Shown here: positions 37,262 through 43,983 of the stretch, piece after piece | Layout: each line of letters begins with the position of its first letter | How positions within the stretch are numbered: the stretch's first letter is position 1 | DNA from: CAZVEE01 sp964625525 | GTDB lineage: Bacteria; Pseudomonadota; Alphaproteobacteria; JAJFIK01 | Length of the DNA: 64,000 bases | Assembly: GCA_964625525.1 (NCBI GenBank) | Contig: CAZVEE010000006.1 | Location: 1 to 64,000 of the forward strand | Reading direction: 5' to 3' | The notes under the pieces: generated by a model | The model's database searches: none | The model's input: only the letters and a program-made list of their open reading frames with translations | Told to the model about the DNA's origin: nothing | Program-made: the position numbers and the translations under genes

Positions 37262-38829
37262 GAGGGCTCCTCCGTGGCAGGATCAGACGCCATGGGCAAA
37301 GCGCTGGCCACGGTCGCGAGGGCTCGGGCGGCACGCAGCGCAGTCACATCGCCCTGCCCGCGCACCACATGGGCCGGCACCGCAAAGCCATTGGCGAGCG
37401 CGTCCACCACCGCGTCCGTGTCCACTTTGTCGAGCACGTCCGGGTGCGCGCGGCTCAAGGGATCAAGCACCCCAAGCCAGCGTCCCACGGCCGTCGCCTC
37501 GCTCATGCGCACGGCCTTGGCGAGCGGCGAGACATAGTCGATCTCCAAACGCTCGCCACTCAGTTCAAGGGGCGGTGGCGGCAACACGCCCTTGCGCCAC
37601 AACATGCCGAAACGACGTTTGATCAGGGGCGAGAGGAACTCCGTCTGCAAACGGCCAAGATTAGGACCCATGAGGCGCAGCTTTTCCTCTTGGCGTTCCA
37701 GCACTTCTGTCGCGGTCATGGTTGGGCGTTCGGCCAGTTGCAGTACAGAGTGGAACAACGCCTCTCGGATCGCCGCGCGGCGTTCCCGGATCATCTCGGC
37801 GGTGATATCGAGACGAGCACCGGACTGAAAGGGCTGAATCAGGCTGCGCCCATCGGCGGTCACGGCACCATAGGTGATACCGCCGGGATACATGCGAATA
37901 GGGCTCGCGCGGTTTTCCTTATAGGCCAGCAGCGGAGGTTCGGCGGCGCGTTGGCCCGAGACGATCAGTGTTCGGTTCATCTCGTGCAGCATTTTAACAT
38001 CGGCCAGGATGTCCTTGGGCCGGCCGTAGATCTCGCCGGCGGCCACCGCCCAGCGGGGCACCTGATAGGGAAACTCATCGAAGCCACCCCGTGCCAACCG
38101 TTCACCGGTGGTGCGATCCACATAGGTGGCGCGCCAGGCTTTACCACGCAGGCCGATGGCGCCCTTGCGATAGGACGGGTTCGGTTCCACCGCATGGACG
38201 ATCTCAAAAGTCACGTCCAGGTCACCGCCGTCATAGGCTTTGCGCACGGCGGCGGGCACGCGGCGGCCGAACCGTTCCAGCATTTGGCGTGCGCTCATGC
38301 GCGTCAGCCGAAACAGCGTGTCAATCTCGTCATGGGCGTTGGCGGCGATGAAGCATTCGCCCAAGGGCCGCACACTGTCGAAAATGCGCGATGTGCCGGG
38401 CACGTCCTCGGAGTAGAACACGCCGGTGCCAAAGCCCGCCCAGTCCAGATAAAGCGCCGGCACGGCGGCATAGAAACGAGAGCTGCCGGGCTCGAAACTG
38501 GCCCGCAAAATCCGCGAGGCGCGATCAAGCCAAGCACGGGCGCCTGGTAAATCATTCAGCACAGGATCGGAAAAGCGCAGTGTAAACCAGCTTTCGGCTG
38601 GGTTCGTCAGCAGGCCATACACGCCGCCCGCGAAATGCTCCAAGGCCTGGGACGGTGTGTTGTCATAGATCTTGCGATCCCGCCGGGCGCCGGGCTGGGG
38701 CGTGGTGGTAAAGTCTGCGCGCAGGGGAAGGACATTCTCGGCGACGTCCTGCCAGAACGCCTCCCAGGGCGCACGCCGAGTGCGCAGGCGCTCGAAACGC
38801 GCCAGAATTTCAGGCTCTGTGCGGGGCAT
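37258..38829 (-). CDS. Podovirus portal (head-to-tail connector) protein
   Basis: 523 aa from ATG 38829. It opens ILARFERLRTRRAPWEAFWQ and DVAENVLPLRADF, then YDNTPSQALEHFAGGVYGLL and TNPAESWFTLRFSD, the usual beginning of the head-to-tail connecting family. Later QVPRWAVAAGEIYGRPKDI, DVKMLHEMNRTLIVSGQRAA and ERPTMTATEVLERQEEKLRL are classic stem and clip stretches. It forms the dodecameric ring at one vertex, where DNA is pumped in by terminase and the tail attaches. Confidence 0.92.
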   Translation of the reverse strand: MPRTEPEILARFERLRTRRAPWEAFWQDVAENVLPLRADFTTTPQPGARRDRKIYDNTPSQALEHFAGGVYGLLTNPAESWFTLRFSDPVLNDLPGARAWLDRASRILRASFEPGSSRFYAAVPALYLDWAGFGTGVFYSEDVPGTSRIFDSVRPLGECFIAANAHDEIDTLFRLTRMSARQMLERFGRRVPAAVRKAYDGGDLDVTFEIVHAVEPNPSYRKGAIGLRGKAWRATYVDRTTGERLARGGFDEFPYQVPRWAVAAGEIYGRPKDILADVKMLHEMNRTLIVSGQRAAEPPLLAYKENRASPIRMYPGGITYGAVTADGRSLIQPFQSGARLDITAEMIRERRAAIREALFHSVLQLAERPTMTATEVLERQEEKLRLMGPNLGRLQTEFLSPLIKRRFGMLWRKGVLPPPPLELSGERLEIDYVSPLAKAVRMSEATAVGRWLGVLDPLSRAHPDVLDKVDTDAVVDALANGFAVPAHVVRGQGDVTALRAARALATVASALPMASDPATEEPS

Positions 38830-38846
38830 GGGCGGTGTTCCTGTTC

Positions 38847-39032
38847 CTATTGGCCGAGCAGGGTTCTGGCGGTCACCGGCGCGCGGGTGAGCACGCCTTG
38901 CGGGCTTGTCAGCAGCGTCTGCGCGGCGCCCCGGCGCAGGCGGCGTCGGCGCGCGTCATCGGCGGCCCGCTGAGCATCTTTAAGACGCGGCGGGCGTGGC
39001 GGGCGCTGGGGTTCAGGCGGGTTGAAGCACAT
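38847..39032 (-). CDS. 61-aa podoviral protein (MCF...TLLG type)
   Basis: Starts at ATG 39032, sharing one base with the stop of the upstream gene (TGATG), and ends 17 bases before the portal start. It begins MCFNPPEPQRPPRPPRLKDA, has a basic middle (DDARRRRLRRGAAQ), and ends TLLTSPQGVLTRAPVTARTL plus LGQ. Small proteins with an MCF-proline start and a TLLTS...TLLG end sit near portal genes in many podoviruses. Their function is unknown. Confidence 0.65.
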   Translation of the reverse strand: MCFNPPEPQRPPRPPRLKDAQRAADDARRRRLRRGAAQTLLTSPQGVLTRAPVTARTLLGQ

Positions 39033-39511
39033 CACGGGATCTCCATGGCCAGTTGCACAAAATCTTCCCCATGCCGCCCAAAGCTTGGGACGGTGCATTC
39101 CACATGAGCACCAAGCCGGGTGAGCCAGGCTCGCGCGTCCCGGTGCGCGGCCAGTGCGCGGGCCTCGGCGCGGGTGAAGCCCTCCGCCTGCAGACGGGGT
39201 AGCGCATCGCGAAACACCCAGCGGGTGAATGGGCCGACAATCTCCGACCAGCGATCAGTGGCGATGAGGGCACATTCCAGGCACGAAGGTGTGCGGGCAT
39301 AGGCGCCGAACAGAGCCACTGGCTCACGCCCGAGGCGGGCGATGCCGGAGAGGATGGCGCTGCGCTGGCATGCCATTATCTCGCGGGCAAGCGCGAGCAC
39401 ATCGTCGTCCCAGCGGCAGGCGAACACTTCGACCCGGTCGCGGGCGCGCATATGTTCCAGGACATGGAGCAGCGGCGCGCGCCGCATGGGTGTGATGCGG
39501 AGCTTGGGCAT
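39032..39511 (-). CDS. DUF2833-like phage protein (T7 gp13-like, acetyltransferase-type fold)
   Basis: 159 aa from ATG 39511, with AAAAGGGATGG upstream. It contains LEHMRARDRVEVFACRW, then REPVALFGAYARTPSCLECA, WSEIVGPFTRWVFRDALPRL and DARAWLTRLGAHVECTVPSF. This follows the plan of the DUF2833 group, which includes T7 gp13 and has a GNAT-like shape: a dyad near the N-terminus, a central strand about gene-product activity, and an LxxLGA end. The role in T7 is assembly of the internal core. The similarity is moderate. Confidence 0.6.
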   Translation of the reverse strand: MPKLRITPMRRAPLLHVLEHMRARDRVEVFACRWDDDVLALAREIMACQRSAILSGIARLGREPVALFGAYARTPSCLECALIATDRWSEIVGPFTRWVFRDALPRLQAEGFTRAEARALAAHRDARAWLTRLGAHVECTVPSFGRHGEDFVQLAMEIP

Positions 39512-39532
39512 GGTGCCATCCCTTTTGTGTGG

Positions 39533-40831
39533 TCAGAAGCGGTCGAGCGGATCGGCGCGGGTTTCGGCCACAGGCTCACACCAGGCGCCATGGTGCGGGC
39601 GTTCCAGGCCCGTGGCGCCGATGCGGAAGGCATCAGCCGCATGGGAGGCCCAGTCATGGCGCGGCCGTTCCCGGAACGTCTGTGTGCGGTCATCCCAATC
39701 GCGGGCGTAGTGGCGTAAAGCCTCCAGTCCCTTGGCGCAGGCATCCGCATCGAACCAACAGCGGGGTAACAGGCTGCGCACGGCCTGAATGCCGTCGGCG
39801 ACCGGTGCGGCCGGAACAATGCGGATCGGACGTAAGCCCAGAGTTTCGGCCAGGTCTTGACGCGACCGACCACTGCCCAGTTCCCGATGGGCACCGTCAT
39901 GGGGCCACAGATGCTCGCGATACGGATAGGGCCGCTCGCGGAGTTTCTTGGCGTAGTAGTCTAGCCCCTCGCCGCGGGCCTCTAGATAATCAATGACGCG
40001 GATTTCCCGGCCGATCTGCTGCACGAACCAGATGACGGTTTCGTCAGCGATGCCCAGATCCCACCAGGTCTCCACCGGCTCGGACGGATCCCACGGAACA
40101 CGTGTGATGCGACCGGCGCGTTCCGCCTCGGACAACAGCTTGCCGTAATAGGCGCCCGATTGTGGCGCCTCGAACGAACAATGGTACTCCTGATCGATCA
40201 TCTCATCGCTCATGCCGGAAGCGCGTTCCTCATCGATTTGCGTGAGCGGGATGGCGCCAGTGTCCTCAATGCCGAGGCGCTCGGCGAACCATTTTGGGTT
40301 ATCGCTCGCCATACGGAACAGGTCATGGGCATGGTTGCGCCCGCGCGGGGTGAAGATGAACAGGGCCCAACCGCCATTTTCCGCCAGGATCGGGCGGATA
40401 TAGTCCCACGCCGCAGGCCGCGCGAGCGCATATTCGGAAAACACCACGCCCACTGGATTGGCACCCACCAAACTGTCATAATTATCCGACCCCACCACTT
40501 GCCAGATGGAACCGTTTTTCAGGCTGATTTTCATGTCGGTCTTGTTGGTGCTGGTGCGCAGTGCCTTGGGCCAGGCTTGATCGATCAGATGGCGCCCCTG
40601 CCCGTCCACCCCGTCCCAGATCACTTTTCGTCCGTGAGCGGCTTCGGGCAGCATATGCCAGTAAAGCCCCACACGCCGATGCGCGGCCACTGCGCTCCAA
40701 TTGAGCGCCAGACTGTCCTTGCCGGAGCGCCGGTGCCACACAGCCACGGCCCGCGTGCCACCGTCTTCCAGATAAACCCAGAGGCGGCGTTGATAGGGAC
40801 GTGGGTCCCAGTCATTGGGAAGGCGGACCAT
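39533..40831 (-). CDS. terL: Phage terminase large subunit
   Basis: 432 aa from ATG 40831, sharing one base with the TerS stop (TGATG). The ATPase has Walker A HRRSGKDS at 33-40 and Walker B VVFSEYA with Glu near 132, then the coupling stretch FIFTPRGRNH. The C-terminal nuclease has WWDLGIADETV with an acidic ligand and DWASHAADAFRIGA with the last Asp. It packages DNA into the prohead and cuts it. All motifs are intact, so the cassette may still be able to package DNA. Confidence 0.94.
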   Translation of the reverse strand: MVRLPNDWDPRPYQRRLWVYLEDGGTRAVAVWHRRSGKDSLALNWSAVAAHRRVGLYWHMLPEAAHGRKVIWDGVDGQGRHLIDQAWPKALRTSTNKTDMKISLKNGSIWQVVGSDNYDSLVGANPVGVVFSEYALARPAAWDYIRPILAENGGWALFIFTPRGRNHAHDLFRMASDNPKWFAERLGIEDTGAIPLTQIDEERASGMSDEMIDQEYHCSFEAPQSGAYYGKLLSEAERAGRITRVPWDPSEPVETWWDLGIADETVIWFVQQIGREIRVIDYLEARGEGLDYYAKKLRERPYPYREHLWPHDGAHRELGSGRSRQDLAETLGLRPIRIVPAAPVADGIQAVRSLLPRCWFDADACAKGLEALRHYARDWDDRTQTFRERPRHDWASHAADAFRIGATGLERPHHGAWCEPVAETRADPLDRF

Positions 40832-41316
40832 CAGGGCTCGGCCTCGTCGCCATATTGCACGATAGTGACTTTGACCGGGGCCTCGCTGTCGCTGCCCAAG
40901 CCCAGCTTGTCGCCAAATTGGCAGGGCAGCCATTTGGACAAGAGCCAGCGGCGCACCTCAATGCGCAGTTTGGAACGGCTGAGGTGTTCGGTATTTGCGG
41001 TCATGCCGCGCGCGGTTTCCTTCCAGTCACCAGAGCCGTCATCAGCAATGCGTAACAACTCATCCTCCCACAGAACGGCGCGCACTTTCCGGCATCGCTC
41101 GAAGCGTTCGGTGAAACCGTCCGTATTGTCGAGCACCCAGCCCGCGATGGTTTCTGCCGCTGGCATGGTGGGGTCGGTGGCAATGCTATCAAGCGCCTCA
41201 CCGGCCGCGAGCCGCTCGCACACGGCGTTGGCCAGCGCGCGTTGATAAGATGTCGGGCGCGCGGGTGTTGGTGTCGCACGGGGCGTCTTGACCAGACGGG
41301 CGGAGGGCCTGGGCAT
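40831..41316 (-). CDS. terS: Phage terminase small subunit
   Basis: 161 aa from ATG 41316, with GGAGAG 5 bases upstream. The N-terminal basic tail is followed by a helix-turn-helix region (NAVCERLAAGEALDSIATDP, then PAAETIAGWVLDNTDGFTER). The stretch LWEDELLRIADDGSGDWKET, then EHLSRSKLRIEVRRWLLSKW and QFGDKLG, is the signature of the BPP-1-type TerS family. It recognises the packaging site and loads TerL. The leader upstream carries a promoter and a terminator (see those entries). Confidence 0.88.
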   Translation of the reverse strand: MPRPSARLVKTPRATPTPARPTSYQRALANAVCERLAAGEALDSIATDPTMPAAETIAGWVLDNTDGFTERFERCRKVRAVLWEDELLRIADDGSGDWKETARGMTANTEHLSRSKLRIEVRRWLLSKWLPCQFGDKLGLGSDSEAPVKVTIVQYGDEAEP

Positions 41317-41385
41317 GGTTGCTCTCCTGCGTATGATGATGGGCGAATGATCCTGAGGCGATGCCGCAAGGCCGCGCCAAAACGC

Positions 41386-41412
41386 AAAAACCCGGCGCAT
41401 CGGCGCCGGGTT
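41386..41412 (-). terminator. Intrinsic terminator in the terS leader
   Basis: AACCCGGCGC (41389-41398) pairs with GCGCCGGGTT (41403-41412) around a 4-base loop. On the minus strand it is followed by a T-run (complement of 41386-41390, partly within the stem). It lies between the DUF6362-like gene and terS, and only about 20 bases past the predicted start point of the promoter at 41436-41464. It would therefore stop both read-through and new transcripts before terS unless overcome. Confidence 0.82.
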
Positions 41413-41435
41413 CATCATTCCTCAGTGTTGACCAT

Positions 41436-41464
41436 AGAATAGCTCAAACTGGCACATGTGGCAA
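41436..41464 (-). promoter_or_regulatory. Sigma70-type promoter reading toward terS
   Basis: On the minus strand TTGCCA (41464-41459) and TATTCT (41441-41436) are separated by exactly 17 bases, a good match to the sigma70 consensus. The transcript should start near 41429 and meet the terminator at 41412-41386. I found no comparably good pair between the terminator and terS. Confidence 0.6.
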
Positions 41465-41492
41465 GCGGAAAATCCGCGTGCGGTAGACTTTT

Positions 41493-41936
41493 CTATGCCG
41501 CCTCCGCCGTCACGCCGTTCGCACGCGCGGTCAGGCGGCCGATCAACTCCCGAAACATCCGGCGCCAGTGTTCACCGGAGCGACCACGCTTGGCGGCGAT
41601 CTGGCGGTAACTACGGTGATAAGCGCGGGCGCGCAGGAGCCAGAGCAGCGGCTTTTCGGTATCTCCGATCCAGGAAAGTGTGGGCAACATCGCGTCGATA
41701 TCCTCCGGAGTTGGACGGATTGCGGCCAGGCGGGCGCGTTGAGCGGCGGCGGCTCTATCATCCACAAGGCTTTCTGCATCGGGCGTCAGGTCCGGCCAGG
41801 CCGTCAGGCGAGGCTGGGTGAAGCGGCGGTCCGGGTCGCTCAGCGCGTCCAGGGTGCGGATGGCGGTCAGGATACGGGTCTCAACGGCGCGCGGGGTCAA
41901 GGCGCCGATGATCTGGGAACCAGCGGGCTGAACCAT
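41493..41936 (-). CDS. DUF6362-like helix-turn-helix phage regulator
   Basis: 147 aa from ATG 41936, with GGAG 8 bases upstream. The C-terminal half reads PEDIDAMLPTLSWIGDTEKP, LLWLLRARAYHRSYRQIAAK and RGRSGEHWRRMFRELIGRLT ARANG. The pattern (acidic helix, WxRA helix, then a helix-turn-helix and LNG-like end) matches DUF6362 proteins, which sit just upstream of terminase genes in alphaproteobacterial prophages. It probably binds DNA or RNA polymerase. Its place before a promoter-terminator leader fits a late-gene activator or antiterminator, but this role is inferred. Confidence 0.65.
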   Translation of the reverse strand: MVQPAGSQIIGALTPRAVETRILTAIRTLDALSDPDRRFTQPRLTAWPDLTPDAESLVDDRAAAAQRARLAAIRPTPEDIDAMLPTLSWIGDTEKPLLWLLRARAYHRSYRQIAAKRGRSGEHWRRMFRELIGRLTARANGVTAEAA

Positions 41937-42076
41937 AAGAACATCTCCGATGCTGTGGGCGCAGACGGGTATTTTATCCGGTGCCAGAGCACTCGTGCAT
42001 AACTCTCCCTGGCGACCTGCAAGTTATCCACGCTCCTCCGCCATCGGATAAAATACGGATCTCGGGAATGTTCTTA
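41937..42076. promoter_or_regulatory. Mirror-symmetric divergent control region
   Basis: Three nested inverted pairs lie between the divergent DUF6362-like and 86-aa genes: TAAGAACAT (41937-41945) with ATGTTCTTA (42068-42076); GTATTTTATCCG (41969-41980) with CGGATAAAATAC (42045-42056); and ATAACT (41999-42004) with AGTTAT (42022-42027). Read outward, each arm gives AGTTATSCACG, then CGGATAAAATAC about 23-24 bases later, then ATGTTCTTA. TAAAAT could be a -10 element. TTATSCACG resembles a DnaA box (8 of 9 in the loose consensus). Confidence 0.7.
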
Positions 42077-42089
42077 AGGAGATCAGAGC

Positions 42090-42350
42090 ATGGCCTTTAA
42101 AGACGTGTTTTCCTATCAGGAAGGGGTGCGGGCCTTGGAAGGGCTTGACGAAGCGCGGGCCTCGCTGGAAGCGGCTCAAGCCGCGTTCGAGGACGCCGCA
42201 CAGCTTGATGACGCGGAACGCGCGGCGGAAGCGGCCATCGGGGCCATTGAGGATGTGCTGGCGGATCTGGAAGCCAACACGGAGCGTTTGCGCGAAAAAG
42301 TGGAGGCCTTTGACGAGTTCGACAAGGCGACATGGGACGACGCAGCGTGA
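42090..42350 (+). CDS. 86-aa acidic coiled-coil protein, divergent from the phage-like cassette
   Basis: Starts at ATG 42090 with AAGGAG 8 bases upstream. After MAFKDVFSYQEGVRALEGLD the rest is a long, very acidic Ala/Glu helix (EARASLEAAQAAFEDAAQLD, then AIEDVLADLEANTERLREKV) with heptad-like Leu/Ala spacing. It shares the symmetric control region with the DUF6362-like gene, so it is probably part of the element and may be co-regulated. An antirepressor, inhibitor or assembly chaperone would fit its size and charge, but no function is recognised. Confidence 0.65.
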   Translation: MAFKDVFSYQEGVRALEGLDEARASLEAAQAAFEDAAQLDDAERAAEAAIGAIEDVLADLEANTERLREKVEAFDEFDKATWDDAA

Positions 42351-42428
42351 TCAGAGGATTGGGCGTCGGTCCCACACTCTTGGCCAAGAGTGGCTGGTTC
42401 TTATCCTCCGTTGTTTGAGTGAAGGGGC

Positions 42429-42794
42429 TCAGCGAAGTTGCTCCTCCACACTCCGCGTCAAAGGTGAGACCACAGCGCCCGTATGCCGGGTCGTGACCGT
42501 TTCGATCAGCAGTACCCAGCATTCCTCTTCTGCGATGGGTTTGTGGCGGACACCGCGTGGGACGGTGAGAAACGCGCCTTCGGGGACGGTCACGGTGTCA
42601 TTTTCAAAGGCAATCGTCAGCGTGCCGCGCACGACATAGAACAACTCGTCCTCGTCGTCATGGGCGTGCCAGACGAACGCGCCCTTGAGTTTGGCGACTT
42701 TCAGATACTGATCGTTCACGCGGCCGATCACTTTGGGCGACCAGTAGTCCGTGACCTGGTCAAAGGCGGCTGGCAGATCGGTGGGTGAGAGCAT
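42429..42794 (-). CDS. Cupin-domain protein
   Basis: 121 aa from ATG 42794, with AGGA about 12 bases upstream; a start at 42900 would add 35 residues including a translated repeat. Single cupin fold: motif 1 is VWHAHDDEDELFYVVRGTL with metal ligands (H, H, E), and motif 2 is PEGAFLTVPRGVRHKPIAEE with the last His. The opening FDQVTDYWSPKVIGRVND is typical of a widespread small cupin group related to mannose-6-phosphate isomerase-type proteins. Substrate unknown. The gene converges on the 86-aa gene. Confidence 0.88.
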   Translation of the reverse strand: MLSPTDLPAAFDQVTDYWSPKVIGRVNDQYLKVAKLKGAFVWHAHDDEDELFYVVRGTLTIAFENDTVTVPEGAFLTVPRGVRHKPIAEEECWVLLIETVTTRHTGAVVSPLTRSVEEQLR

Positions 42795-42810
42795 ATGCTG
42801 TGTGTCCTGG

Positions 42811-42838
42811 CTGAAGGGGCCTGACTGAAGGGGCCTGA
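42811..42838. repeat. Short tandem repeat in the cupin leader
   Basis: Two exact copies of CTGAAGGGGCCTGA (42811-42824 and 42825-42838), followed by a third partial CTGAAAG. They lie 17 bases before the chosen cupin start, in the space between divergent genes. Confidence 0.7.
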
Positions 42839-42897
42839 CTGAAAGAGCTTGGCTGATGCGCTGCGGCCGGCCGGAGTGTAACCGAGAGTAGATCGCC

Positions 42898-43950
42898 ATG
42901 GCATGGGCCTCTGCCCGTTTTGTGTTTTGTGTCAGCTGCGCGTCGGTGTTAGCGCTCGCGGCCCTGCCCGCGCGCGCCGATGTCATCGCGCTGAGTGACC
43001 GGCAGCAGGCCATGTATGACACGGTGGCGGCGCCGGAAGGGTTCATCACTCAAGACCTGCATCAGGCGTTTTGGGAGAGCCTGCCCCGCGACATGGCTGA
43101 GGACGCGCAAATCCGGGCAGCGTTCACGGGGCGCCTGCGAGAGACGCTCAGTGCGGGGGCCCGGTTTCAGCGGGAGGTCTGGGAGAGTGCACGGCTGAGC
43201 ATGGCGGCGGGCAAAGTGGTGCCCTCGCCCGATCTGGCGGCGGCGCGGGGCGCGGCCATCAAGGCGGCGCGGGCGGCGGCGTCGCAGGATCCCGCTTTTA
43301 CGGAAACTCTGGCGCAAATGCTGGCGTTGTCGGATCGGTTGCTGGAAGCCGCGGCTCTGGGCGAGACCGTGGTGGTTGCTGATGGTGTGATCGCCATGAC
43401 GCCCGATACGGTGACGCGCACGCTATCGACGCTGAATGCGGCCATGGCGCGCTTGGCGGTGCTGTTCGCACCCGATTGGGCGCCGCAGCCGGTGGCCCGA
43501 CGGCATGAGGACGCCGGGCTGACGCTGAGAGCGGCTCTGCCCTTCGTCAAAGATGTGGCGCGGCGCCGGGATGTGAATGGGGATCCACGGCGCACGATCA
43601 CCCTGTCGCATCGCAGCGACGAGCAGGCCTTTGTGTTTGTTACCTACGCGGAATTCGCGGGGCCATGGCAAGACCCGCACCGGGGCATGGCGGATCTGGT
43701 CCGCTCTGCTCTGGCACAAGTTGGGGTTGCGCCCGGTGCGGTCACGCCCGGGACGCGTCCGGGCCGGGTCGGGGCGCAGGCCAGCGGCAGCGGGCACCGT
43801 GACGAGACGCCCGTCTTTGCCGCCGCTGAAAGCATGGATGTGACCGAACGCCAGGCGGCCGTCACCGTGATTGCTGTGACGACCGAGTCCGAAGCCGCGG
43901 CGGCGGCGTTGCGAGGCGAGCTCTTGGCGGCGCTGACCGTGACGCCCTGA
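42898..43950 (+). CDS. Exported protein of unknown function
   Basis: 350 aa from ATG 42898. Signal peptide: FVFCVSCASVLALAALPARA, with cleavage before DVIAL. The mature protein is mainly helical and Ala-rich up to about residue 200 (AARGAAIKAARAAASQDPAF, LAQMLALSDRLLEAAALGET). A mixed region follows (TITLSHRSDEQAFVFVTYAE, GPWQDPHRGMADLVRSALAQ). The C-terminal AAVTVIAVTTESEAAAAALR could be a small alpha/beta domain. No catalytic motif is recognised. It is probably periplasmic. Confidence 0.65.
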   Translation: MAWASARFVFCVSCASVLALAALPARADVIALSDRQQAMYDTVAAPEGFITQDLHQAFWESLPRDMAEDAQIRAAFTGRLRETLSAGARFQREVWESARLSMAAGKVVPSPDLAAARGAAIKAARAAASQDPAFTETLAQMLALSDRLLEAAALGETVVVADGVIAMTPDTVTRTLSTLNAAMARLAVLFAPDWAPQPVARRHEDAGLTLRAALPFVKDVARRRDVNGDPRRTITLSHRSDEQAFVFVTYAEFAGPWQDPHRGMADLVRSALAQVGVAPGAVTPGTRPGRVGAQASGSGHRDETPVFAAAESMDVTERQAAVTVIAVTTESEAAAAALRGELLAALTVTP

Positions 43951-43983
43951 GCGTTCTGCAAGCGGTCAGGCGCGCCGGTGCTT

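Larger units (their letters stand above)
27743..42350 (-). mobile_element. Podovirus-type particle cassette (prophage remnant or domesticated element)
   Basis: Seventeen genes encode a small terminase, large terminase, portal, scaffold, capsid, tail tubular A and B, internal core-like proteins, a tail fibre and several small proteins. The order matches T7/BPP-1-like podoviruses. All lie on the minus strand except the 86-aa gene at 42090-42350. I looked for and did not find an integrase, excisionase, CI-type repressor, replication gene, endolysin, holin-spanin set, RNA polymerase or reverse transcriptase. No direct repeat that could be attL/attR was found at the edges. GC and codon use look like the host's, so residence may be long. 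Confidence 0.85.

Noticed and set aside
27743..42350. A diversity-generating retroelement, as in phage BPP-1, which this cassette resembles
   Set aside because: No reverse transcriptase and no template/variable repeat pair near the fibre gene was seen.
27515..42428. attL/attR direct repeats or a tRNA gene at the cassette edges
   Set aside because: No shared direct repeat of useful length and no tRNA-like cloverleaf was found on reading both flanks.
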